From JBEKYH01 sp049511115 (GTDB taxonomy: Bacteria; Planctomycetota; Phycisphaerae; Tepidisphaerales; Tepidisphaeraceae), in contig JBEKYH010000094.1 of the NCBI GenBank assembly GCA_049511115.1, positions 1-12,761 on the forward strand: a DNA stretch of 12,761 nt, given 5' to 3'. A model generated the notes under the pieces. That model worked only from the letters and a program-made list of their open reading frames with translations. It did no database searches and was not told where the DNA came from. Within the stretch, counting starts at the first letter, position 1; the number at the start of each line of letters is the position of its first letter. The position numbers and the translations under genes are program-made. Of this stretch, positions 1 to 5,078 are shown piece by piece.

Positions 1-21
1 TGTTCATGTGTTGGCCGAAAA

Positions 22-59
22 GTGTTCGGATCTGTTCCAAACTGTTCCAAACTGTTCCG
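22..59. repeat. 10-bp tandem repeat upstream of lpxI
   Basis: Two exact copies of CTGTTCCAAA (32-41, 42-51) are followed by a partial copy (52-58) and preceded by a degenerate one (22-31, GTGTTCGGAT). The period is one helical turn, so all copies would face the same side of DNA. It ends about 70 bases before the chosen lpxI start. It could be an operator-like array or only a short tandem expansion; nothing decides between these. The stretch 60-130 shows no other clear signal. Confidence 0.6.
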
Positions 60-130
60 CGCACCCCTCCATTTCCTCCTCAACACTCCCCTTTTTGGCC
101 CCCCGCCCCCTTTCGCGTACCATAACCCCC

Positions 131-1009
131 GTGCCCGAACCCCTCGGCCTCATCGCCGGTGAAGGCGTATTTCCCCTGCTCGTGGCCCGCGGCGCGCGGG
201 CGGCGGGCCGGGACGTCATCTGCGCGGCGTTTGCCGGCAGCGCCTGGCCGCAGCTTAAAGACGAATGTGATCAGTTCGCCTGGGTCGGCGTCGCTCGCCT
301 GGGCCAATGGGTGCGCGTCCTCAAGGCCGGCGGGTGCCGACAGGCGATCATGGTGGGACGGGTCGCCAAGCATAAAATGTACGGGCGGTTCCGGTATCTG
401 CGCAACATCCCGGACTGGCGAACGCTTAGGATGTGGCTCACGGAATTGCGCCACGACAAGCGCGATCAGGCGGTGCTCTATGCGGTCATCCGCGAACTGG
501 AAAAGGAAGGGATCACCTTGATCGATTCGACGCAGTACACCCGCGAGCACGTCGCCAGCGTCGGCGTGATGACGCGCCGCCAGCCGACGGATGCGCAGTG
601 GATCGACGCGCGGTATGGATGGGATTTGTGCCAGACACTCAGCCGCCTGGATATTGGGCAGGCCATTGCCGTGAAGGATAAGAACATCCTGGCCGTCGAG
701 GCGATGGAAGGGACCAACGCCATGATCGAGCGGGCCGGCGGCCTGTGCCGCACGGGGGCGTGGACGCTGATTAAAGTCTCCAACGTGAAACAGGACCTGC
801 GCGTCGATGTCCCCAGCATCGGCGTGACGACGATCGAAAAGCTCAAAGCCGCCGGCGGAGGCTGCCTGGTGGTGGAAGCCGAGCGGACGATTCTGCTGGA
901 GAAGGAGAAGGTGCTGGAGATGGCCGATCGGGAAAAGATCGCCATTGTGGGATTGCAGCCGGCCCCGGCGCCAGCGGTTTCCACGGATGCGGCGGGGAAA
1001 AAGTCATGA
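131..1009 (+). CDS. lpxI: LpxI, UDP-2,3-diacylglucosamine pyrophosphatase (DUF1009 family)
   Basis: LpxI hydrolyses UDP-2,3-diacylglucosamine to lipid X and UMP, the step before LpxB in lipid A synthesis, at the inner face of the cytoplasmic membrane; it replaces LpxH in many lineages. The frame is open from an ATG at base 8, but family similarity begins with GLIAGEG, so I chose the GTG at 131, giving 292 residues, the usual family size. Numbered from that GTG, visible family features are the N-terminal glycine loop (residues 6-12), GRVAKHKMY (76-84), the block around EGTN (193-196) and QDLRVDVPSIG (221-231), which carries the conserved Asp residues of the catalytic half. From memory the EGT block usually ends in Asp, so the Asn is worth noting. 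The C-terminal tail (from about 275) is Ala/Pro-rich. The stop shares ATGA with moaD, so the two are probably translated together. Confidence 0.88.
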   Translation: MPEPLGLIAGEGVFPLLVARGARAAGRDVICAAFAGSAWPQLKDECDQFAWVGVARLGQWVRVLKAGGCRQAIMVGRVAKHKMYGRFRYLRNIPDWRTLRMWLTELRHDKRDQAVLYAVIRELEKEGITLIDSTQYTREHVASVGVMTRRQPTDAQWIDARYGWDLCQTLSRLDIGQAIAVKDKNILAVEAMEGTNAMIERAGGLCRTGAWTLIKVSNVKQDLRVDVPSIGVTTIEKLKAAGGGCLVVEAERTILLEKEKVLEMADREKIAIVGLQPAPAPAVSTDAAGKKS

Positions 1010-1440
1010 CGGTGCGGGTGAAATTGTTTGCCATTTTGCGCGAGAAGGCCAAATGCGGCGAGGTGACGCTGGAGTTGCCCGCCGGGGCAAGCGCCGCGGT
1101 GGCGGCGGAAATGATCTCCCGGCGATTCCCCGCGATTTCCGCTCTTGTTCCACGCGTCGCGCTCGCGGTGAATCGCGAGTATGCGCCATCAGACAAAGTG
1201 CTATTTGACGGCGATGAACTGGCCCTATTGCCCGCCGTGAGCGGCGGTACCGATGCGACGTTATTACCCCCCTCTCCATGTACTCAGGGAGAGGGTTGGG
1301 GTGAGGGTTCTTGGGGCCTGCGACACGGAATAAACTACCCCATGAATAGCCCCCTCCCTACCCCTCCCCCGGCTACGGTTCGACATCGCTCACCGCAGGC
1401 CGGGGGAGGGAATAGAAGCGCGGAGGCCGGCGATGAATGA
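1006..1440 (+). CDS. moaD: MoaD, molybdopterin synthase small subunit, with repeat-derived C-terminal extension
   Basis: MoaD is the ubiquitin-fold sulfur carrier of molybdopterin synthase; its C-terminal Gly-Gly is adenylated by MoeB and made a thiocarboxylate that inserts into MoaE. Residues 1-81 fit the family in length and pattern: MTVRVKLFAILRE at the start, the DELALLPAVSGG end with Gly80-Gly81. In the family this Gly-Gly is the terminus. Here the frame stays open for 63 more residues (1249-1437), reading through two hairpin repeats (1267-1309 and 1362-1410), and stops 8 bases inside moaE. The extension is Pro/Gly-rich and unlike any domain I know. The functional tail must therefore be released by cleavage, or the protein is impaired, or the base sequence hides a stop. 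The start overlaps the lpxI stop by 4 bases. Confidence 0.82.
   Translation: MTVRVKLFAILREKAKCGEVTLELPAGASAAVAAEMISRRFPAISALVPRVALAVNREYAPSDKVLFDGDELALLPAVSGGTDATLLPPSPCTQGEGWGEGSWGLRHGINYPMNSPLPTPPPATVRHRSPQAGGGNRSAEAGDE
1267..1309. repeat. Hairpin-forming dispersed repeat inside the moaD frame
   Basis: CCCTCTCC (1270-1277) pairs perfectly with GGAGAGGG (1288-1295), and the right side continues as TTGGGGTGAGGGTT. Repeats of this type (CCCTCTCC, short loop, GGAGAGGGTTGGGGTGAGGG) are common between genes in many GC-rich bacteria. Here it lies just downstream of the Gly-Gly codons of moaD and is read in frame. Confidence 0.75.
1362..1410. repeat. Second hairpin repeat inside the moaD frame
   Basis: CCCTCCCCCGGC (1362-1373) is perfectly complementary to GCCGGGGGAGGG (1399-1410), a 12-base-pair stem. 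The 25-base loop can itself close with CGGT (1376-1379) against ACCG (1392-1395). It ends 12 bases before the moaE ribosome binding site, so in the RNA it would stand directly upstream of moaE. Confidence 0.75.
1422..1426 (+). promoter_or_regulatory. Ribosome binding site of moaE
   Basis: GGAGG lies 6 bases before the ATG at 1433. It fixes the moaE start and shows that moaE has its own initiation signal, although it is embedded in the extended moaD frame. Confidence 0.7.
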
Positions 1441-1876
1441 CTGGCTGGCCATCCTCGCCGAGCCGCTGGACGCGCAGCGCGCGGTGGAATTTGTCACCGA
1501 TCCGTCGGCCGGCGGGATTGATCTGTTCGCCGGCACTACACGAGCCCAGACGAGCGACGCTGGCCAGACCTTGGCAGCCCTCGATTACGAAGCCTACGAG
1601 CCGATGGCGATGGAGCAGTTGCGCGTCCTGGCGCGCGAGGCGCGGGCCAAGTGGCCGGTGGCGAAGCTGGTCATTCTGCATCGCATCGGCCGCGTCGCGG
1701 TGGCCGAGCCGTCGGTCCTGATCGCGGTTTCCACCCCCCACCGCGCGCAGGCGTTTGAAGCCTGCCGCTGGCTCATCGATACGCTGAAGGAGCGCGTCGC
1801 GATCTGGAAAAAGGAAATCTGGTCGGACGGATCGGGCGTGTGGGTCGAAGGGTCCGCGCAAGGCCGAGAGAAATGA
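1433..1876 (+). CDS. moaE: MoaE, molybdopterin synthase catalytic subunit
   Basis: MoaE binds cyclic pyranopterin monophosphate and, with thiocarboxylated MoaD, adds the two dithiolene sulfurs to make molybdopterin in the cytoplasm. The 147 residues match the family length. Seen are the GTTR segment with Arg37, LDYEAYEPMA (50-59), HRIGR (83-87), the second HR pair (103-104), and the lysine-rich catalytic segment TLKERVAIWKKE (117-128) with Lys119 and Lys126/127; the family usually has PIWKKE, so Ala replaces Pro here. The C-terminal W-V segment is present. The start has GGAGG at 6 bases and overlaps the stop of the extended moaD by 8 bases, so the subunits are likely coupled in translation. 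Confidence 0.92.
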   Translation: MNDWLAILAEPLDAQRAVEFVTDPSAGGIDLFAGTTRAQTSDAGQTLAALDYEAYEPMAMEQLRVLAREARAKWPVAKLVILHRIGRVAVAEPSVLIAVSTPHRAQAFEACRWLIDTLKERVAIWKKEIWSDGSGVWVEGSAQGREK

Positions 1877-1901
1877 CAAGGTCACTAAATCGGCCTTTTT
1901 T
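1860..1901 (+). terminator. Intrinsic terminator on the moaE stop
   Basis: AAGGCCGA (1860-1867) pairs with TCGGCCTT (1890-1897), followed by a run of six T (1896-1901). The loop contains a second small hairpin, TGAC-AAG-GTCA (1874-1884), whose left arm begins with the moaE stop codon. The placement fits the end of the lpxI-moaD-moaE transcript. The long loop makes it weaker than a textbook case. Confidence 0.6.
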
Positions 1902-1910
1902 CACCCCCTC

Positions 1911-1934
1911 ACCTTGTCACCTTGTCACCTTGTC
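1911..1934. repeat. 8-bp tandem repeat, three copies of ACCTTGTC
   Basis: Three exact head-to-tail copies at 1911, 1919 and 1927. Each is the reverse complement of GACAAGGT at 1875-1882, so the left copy inside the terminator can pair with any of the three. It stands about 80 bases before the DUF4149 gene. Confidence 0.75.
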
Positions 1935-1971
1935 ATGATTGCCCTCAGTCCTCCGCTTTTCGCAAAAGCAA

Positions 1972-1999
1972 TTGACTTTGCCACGGCCCGCCATACCTT
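1972..1999 (+). promoter_or_regulatory. Possible promoter of the DUF4149-nth-sigma set
   Basis: TTGACT (1972-1977) is a good -35 box; TACCTT (1994-1999) at 16 bases is only a fair -10. If used, transcription would begin a few bases before the ATG at 2012, giving an almost leaderless message, which fits the lack of a ribosome binding site there. Confidence 0.3.
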
Positions 2000-2011
2000 T
2001 GGCCGCACTCG

Positions 2012-2656
2012 ATGGCATTCCAACTGGTGCAGATTCTCTACTGGCTGGCCCTGGCGACATGGTTCGGCGGGGCGCTGTTCGTGGCGGTGGCCTCGCGGAT
2101 TGTCTTCAAGACCGTGCAGGAGAGTAATCCAATCCTGCCGCACGTCTTAAGCGTCAACCTCGAAGGCCAGCATGGCACGCTATTGGCCGGCACTATCGTC
2201 GGTAATATTCTCGCGACATTCATTCGCATCGAACTGGTCTGTTGCGGCATACTGATCGTTTCGTTGGCGGGGCAGGCTTTTGTGATCGACCTGCACGATC
2301 CGGCGGTCATGGTACCGCTTATATTGCGCGGGGCGCTGTTGATCGCGGCCGGGCTGGTGGTGTTTTATGACTGGCGATTCGTCTGGCCGCGCATGTGGCG
2401 ATTTCGGCAGGAGTTTCTCGATCACGCCGACGAACCTGAGCTGGCCAACCCGGCCAAGGATCAATTCGACCGCTACCAGAAGGAAAGCGTGACGCTCCTG
2501 GAAATCCTGCTGTTTTTGCTGCTGGGGATGGTGCTGTTCAGCGGCGGGGCCAGCGTGATTCCGGCGAGCCATCCAATCGTGCCGCAGCAGACGCAACAGC
2601 ACCAAGGGGGCGTCGCGATGAGCGGCCCCGTGGAGCGCGGCGATGTCCGGCAATAA
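2012..2656 (+). CDS. DUF4149/TMEM205-like membrane protein
   Basis: Function unknown. The 214 residues contain four hydrophobic segments, at about 5-28, 58-87, 98-118 and 160-184, as in the four-helix DUF4149/TMEM205-like family. Further family-like points are the WFGG motif in the first helix (17-20) and a polar stretch FDRYQKES (152-159) just before the last helix. The C-terminal tail (186-214) is Gln/Pro-rich and probably disordered. I see no Shine-Dalgarno sequence before the ATG. The last 14 bases overlap nth, so the genes are cotranscribed. The assignment rests on topology and motif pattern, not on close sequence recall. Confidence 0.75.
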   Translation: MAFQLVQILYWLALATWFGGALFVAVASRIVFKTVQESNPILPHVLSVNLEGQHGTLLAGTIVGNILATFIRIELVCCGILIVSLAGQAFVIDLHDPAVMVPLILRGALLIAAGLVVFYDWRFVWPRMWRFRQEFLDHADEPELANPAKDQFDRYQKESVTLLEILLFLLLGMVLFSGGASVIPASHPIVPQQTQQHQGGVAMSGPVERGDVRQ

Positions 2657-3335
2657 GCAATCCGCCACCAAGATTCTCTCGATTCTCAAGCGCGCCTATC
2701 CAAAGGCCAAATGCAGCCTGGATTACGGCACCCCTCTGCAGCTTCTGGTGGCGACAATTCTCTCGGCACAATGCACCGATGAACGGGTGAACAAGGTCAC
2801 GCCAGGCCTGTTCGCCAAGTACAATTCGGCCGCCGATTTTGCCGCAGCGCCTGAGGGGGAACTCGAGCGCGACATCCAATCGACGGGATTCTTTCGCAAT
2901 AAAGCCAAGAACCTGCGCGCGATGGCCGCGGCACTGAATGAGCGACACGGCGGCGAAGTCCCGCGCACGATGGACGAGCTGACGGCTTTGGCCGGCGTGG
3001 GGCGCAAGACGGCCAACGTCGTGCTGGGCAATGCCTATGGCATCAATGTCGGCGTGGTGGTGGACACCCACGTCGCGCGGCTCAGCGAACGGCTTGGATT
3101 GACGAAGCATACCGACCCCGTGAAGATCGAACGCGATTTGATGAAGATTGTGCCGCAAGAGGATTGGACGCTCTGGCCGCATTTGCTGATCGCGCACGGG
3201 CGGTCAGTCTGCATGGCGCGCAAACCGTCGTGCGGATTCTGCCCGCTGGCGCAGATGTGCCCGTCGGCGAAGAAGTTTCTGGCAAGCGGCGAAAAGAAGG
3301 GCGGCGGCATCAAGGGCGTTAGGGCAAGTGCATGA
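2643..3335 (+). CDS. nth: Endonuclease III, DNA glycosylase/AP lyase
   Basis: It removes oxidised pyrimidines from DNA and cuts the abasic site by beta-elimination in base excision repair. The 230 residues cover the whole family. The helix-hairpin-helix is LAGVGRKTANVV (116-127) with catalytic Lys122; the catalytic Asp is Asp141 in VDTHVAR. The iron-sulfur loop is intact, Cys190-x6-Cys197-x2-Cys200-x5-Cys206, so a 4Fe-4S cluster is expected. The N-terminal block with LSAQCTDERVN (40-50) is also typical. The C-terminal 20 residues are Lys/Gly-rich. Its ATG lies inside the end of the membrane-protein gene and its stop shares ATGA with the sigma factor gene, so repair enzyme and sigma factor are made from one transcript. 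Confidence 0.95.
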   Translation: MSGNKQSATKILSILKRAYPKAKCSLDYGTPLQLLVATILSAQCTDERVNKVTPGLFAKYNSAADFAAAPEGELERDIQSTGFFRNKAKNLRAMAAALNERHGGEVPRTMDELTALAGVGRKTANVVLGNAYGINVGVVVDTHVARLSERLGLTKHTDPVKIERDLMKIVPQEDWTLWPHLLIAHGRSVCMARKPSCGFCPLAQMCPSAKKFLASGEKKGGGIKGVRASA

Positions 3336-3871
3336 GATTGTCGCGTGACGAGTTTCAAAGACTGGCAATGGAGCAGTTGGATACGCTGCATCGCGTGGCG
3401 CGCCGACTGACGGGGGATGCCGGGAGCGCGGAGGATTTGGTCCAGGAAACGTTCGTGCGGGCATTGCGGGCGTCGGGAAGCTTTGATTTGCAGCAATTTG
3501 GGATTCGGCCCTGGCTGGTGCGGATCATGCACAATCTGCATTCCAGCCGCGCCGGCCGCGAGAGCCGCGCTCCGCGGGCAATGGACACCGAGCGCCTTGA
3601 CGCCTCGTCGGGCAAGAATGACGGAACGCTGCCGCCCATCAATCCGGCGAGTTTTGACGCCATGGATGAAAAGCTGGTTGGGGCGCTGGAGTCGTTGCCC
3701 AGCGAATACCAGAGCGTGTTGCTCCTCTGGGCGGTGGAGGAGTTCAGTTACAAGGAAATAGCCGAGGCGATGGATATCCCCATTGGGACGGTGATGAGCC
3801 GCTTGCACCGGTCGCGGCAGAAGTTATCGGACCTTTTGGGCGGCGCCGCGCCGGATGGAGAGCGAACCTAA
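3332..3871 (+). CDS. ECF (group 4) RNA polymerase sigma factor
   Basis: This 179-residue protein has only regions sigma2 and sigma4, as in extracytoplasmic-function sigma factors. Region 2 spans about 12-75, with DAGSAEDLVQETFVRAL (29-45), the polymerase-binding and -10 melting block, and RPWLVRIMHNL (59-69). A Ser/Pro-rich linker runs from about 75 to 108. Region 4 spans about 111-168, with LPSEYQSVLLLW (122-133) and the helix-turn-helix FSYKEIAEAMDIPIGTVMSRLHRSRQ (138-163, typical ECF ending). It would direct RNA polymerase to a stress regulon. The start overlaps the nth stop by 4 bases. The next plus-strand gene, 69 bases on, is a single-pass membrane protein that is its likely anti-sigma partner. 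I cannot assign an ECF subgroup. Confidence 0.93.
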   Translation: MRLSRDEFQRLAMEQLDTLHRVARRLTGDAGSAEDLVQETFVRALRASGSFDLQQFGIRPWLVRIMHNLHSSRAGRESRAPRAMDTERLDASSGKNDGTLPPINPASFDAMDEKLVGALESLPSEYQSVLLLWAVEEFSYKEIAEAMDIPIGTVMSRLHRSRQKLSDLLGGAAPDGERT

Positions 3872-3940
3872 CGCGAACTTGGCACTTGATTTGGCCAAAG
3901 GGCCGGGCGTGGAATAGTTCAGCGGATTCAATGGTTTACG

Positions 3941-4720
3941 ATGAGATGGAGGCCTGTGTTGCCGGAAGAATTTAATGATCCTGGGCTGAAAGACGCCGTA
4001 AAGCGCGTCTGGGGTGGGCAGACAGCGCCGGCGCAACTTCGCGAGGCGATTTCTGACGCGCTGGCGCGGCCGGCCCCAAGCTTATCGATCCGACGGATAT
4101 CGCCTGGCTGGCTCGCCATGGCGGCGGCGGTTTTGATGGTCGTGGGTGTGGCCGCGTTTGTTTATCAGCGAGCCACCGCGATGGCGGCGTTTCCGCTGGC
4201 GATCGCCGAGCCGATGACGCTGACGCACGATCGCTGCTGCAAAAAAAATGACCATCACTTTGTGCCTAAGCAGTTTGCCGGGGAGATGGCTTTGACTGGT
4301 CAATGGCTTTCGGGTCGCGCGCGTGTGCCGGTGCTGGCGGTTGATCTGGGAGACGGATGGAATTACTGCGGGGCCGGGCCTTGCTCGGTGGGCGGAAAGT
4401 CGAGCGGGCACTTGCTGTTTAAGCGGGGCAGTCAGGAATTGTCCATCTTTTCCATGCCTGCGTCTGATTTCCAACTAGGCGGCGACGATCAGCGCTTCGC
4501 CGGCGATTTGAACGGGCATATGATGGCCGGGTTCACGCGCGGGGGCGGATTGTACTGCGTAATCGGTCGCGATCCGGAGGGGAAACTGAGCGATAATGAT
4601 GTTCGGGCGCTCTGCCGGTCGCTCATGGATCGCTTTCCGACAGATGTCTATTCCGCTACTCTCAACTCGCTGTTCAAGCCGCCGCCCGCGCTGGCAATGC
4701 TGCTCGACGACGGAGAGTAA
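3941..4720 (+). CDS. Single-pass membrane protein, probable anti-sigma factor with Cys/His-rich outer domain
   Basis: No known family is recognised by sequence. The 259 residues divide into a cytoplasmic part (1-56), one membrane helix (about 57-77, AMAAAVLMVVGVAAFVY) and an outer domain of about 180 residues. That layout, right after an ECF sigma gene, is that of a membrane anti-sigma factor; this is inference from position and topology. The outer domain has six Cys (99, 100, 143, 148, 206, 225) and a cluster THDRCCKKNDHHF (95-107) that could bind metal or respond to thiol oxidation. The cytoplasmic part lacks the zinc anti-sigma HxxxCxxC motif. The start is unsure: ATG 3941 has no ribosome binding site, whereas GGAGG (3948-3952) lies 3 bases before GTG 3956 and 6 before TTG 3959. 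Confidence 0.72.
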   Translation: MRWRPVLPEEFNDPGLKDAVKRVWGGQTAPAQLREAISDALARPAPSLSIRRISPGWLAMAAAVLMVVGVAAFVYQRATAMAAFPLAIAEPMTLTHDRCCKKNDHHFVPKQFAGEMALTGQWLSGRARVPVLAVDLGDGWNYCGAGPCSVGGKSSGHLLFKRGSQELSIFSMPASDFQLGGDDQRFAGDLNGHMMAGFTRGGGLYCVIGRDPEGKLSDNDVRALCRSLMDRFPTDVYSATLNSLFKPPPALAMLLDDGE

Positions 4721-4774
4721 CGTCGGCGGCGTTCGCATTGAGACGCAAACCCTGCAATTGTATTTGGTTACAGA

Positions 4775-4815
4775 AGAGCCGCCGGGTCATAGCTGCACCG
4801 ATCGGCTCTCGCTTT
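4775..4815 (+). terminator. Possible terminator after the anti-sigma-like gene
   Basis: AGAGCCG (4775-4781) pairs with CGGCTCT (4803-4809), and the loop can partly close with CGG against CCG. Only a short T run (4813-4815) follows, so termination would be weak. It lies 55 bases past the stop at 4720, where a transcript end is expected. Confidence 0.35.
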
Positions 4816-4835
4816 AGTCTCAGGTCATTCACCTA

Positions 4836-4862
4836 TTGAACTTCTATCCAAACCGCTAGAAT
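4836..4862 (+). promoter_or_regulatory. Candidate promoter of the amt leader
   Basis: TTGAAC (4836-4841) and TAGAAT (4857-4862) resemble the housekeeping -35 and -10 boxes, but the 15-base spacer is short. A start near 4869 would place the first leader hairpin (4876) at the very 5' end of the RNA. I saw no clear sigma-54 -24/-12 element before amt. Confidence 0.4.
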
Positions 4863-4875
4863 GGACGCACGCCGA

Positions 4876-5028
4876 TGGTTGCGGCGTGGCGGAGATTCAA
4901 CCAGGCATTTTAACTTAAGTCTCTCAGCGGCGATCCAGGAGATTTTCTGGACGCCGTGGCTTCATACGGCAACTGAGCAAACCCGACGGAAAACCTCCGT
5001 CGAGGGATAAGTGCGGGACGGTTTGCTC
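4876..5028 (+). promoter_or_regulatory. Structured 5' leader of amt, candidate cis-regulatory RNA
   Basis: Three separate hairpins follow one another in the gene-free stretch before amt. Hairpin 1: TGGTTG (4876-4881) with CAACCA (4898-4903). Hairpin 2: CGGCG..CCAG (4928-4938) with CTGG.CGCCG (4947-4956), one small internal bulge. Hairpin 3: GAGCAAACC (4975-4983) with GGTTTGCTC (5020-5028), nine perfect pairs, enclosing a nested CGACGGA (4984-4990) / TCCGTCG (4996-5002) stem and a 17-base purine-rich single strand (5003-5019). It matches no riboswitch class I can recall, including the glutamine-binding glnA RNA. About 50 bases separate it from the start codon, with no terminator-like T run, so control of translation or RNA stability is more likely than attenuation. 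Confidence 0.45.
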
Positions 5029-5078
5029 GTGGTGCAGCGAGTTGCGAGGGTCTTTCGGGGCTGAAGGCAGACGAGGCA

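Noticed and set aside
8..130. 41-codon N-terminal extension of lpxI from ATG 8
   Set aside because: It reads through the 10-bp tandem repeat, and LpxI proteins begin just before the GLIAG motif, which fits GTG 131.
3880..3895. TTGGCAC then TTTGGC, resembling a sigma-54 promoter before the anti-sigma-like gene
   Set aside because: The -12 GC is one base out of place relative to the -24 GG, and the site lies directly after the sigma gene where cotranscription is expected.
4596..4817. 73-codon open frame overlapping the end of the anti-sigma-like gene
   Set aside because: Out-of-frame shadow of the larger gene with no start signal or recognisable pattern.
4975..5028. Cyclic-di-GMP (GEMM) riboswitch, suggested by GCAAACC and GGGACG strings
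   Set aside because: In GEMM these strings do not form a nine-pair outer stem with each other, and the tetraloop-receptor arrangement is missing.
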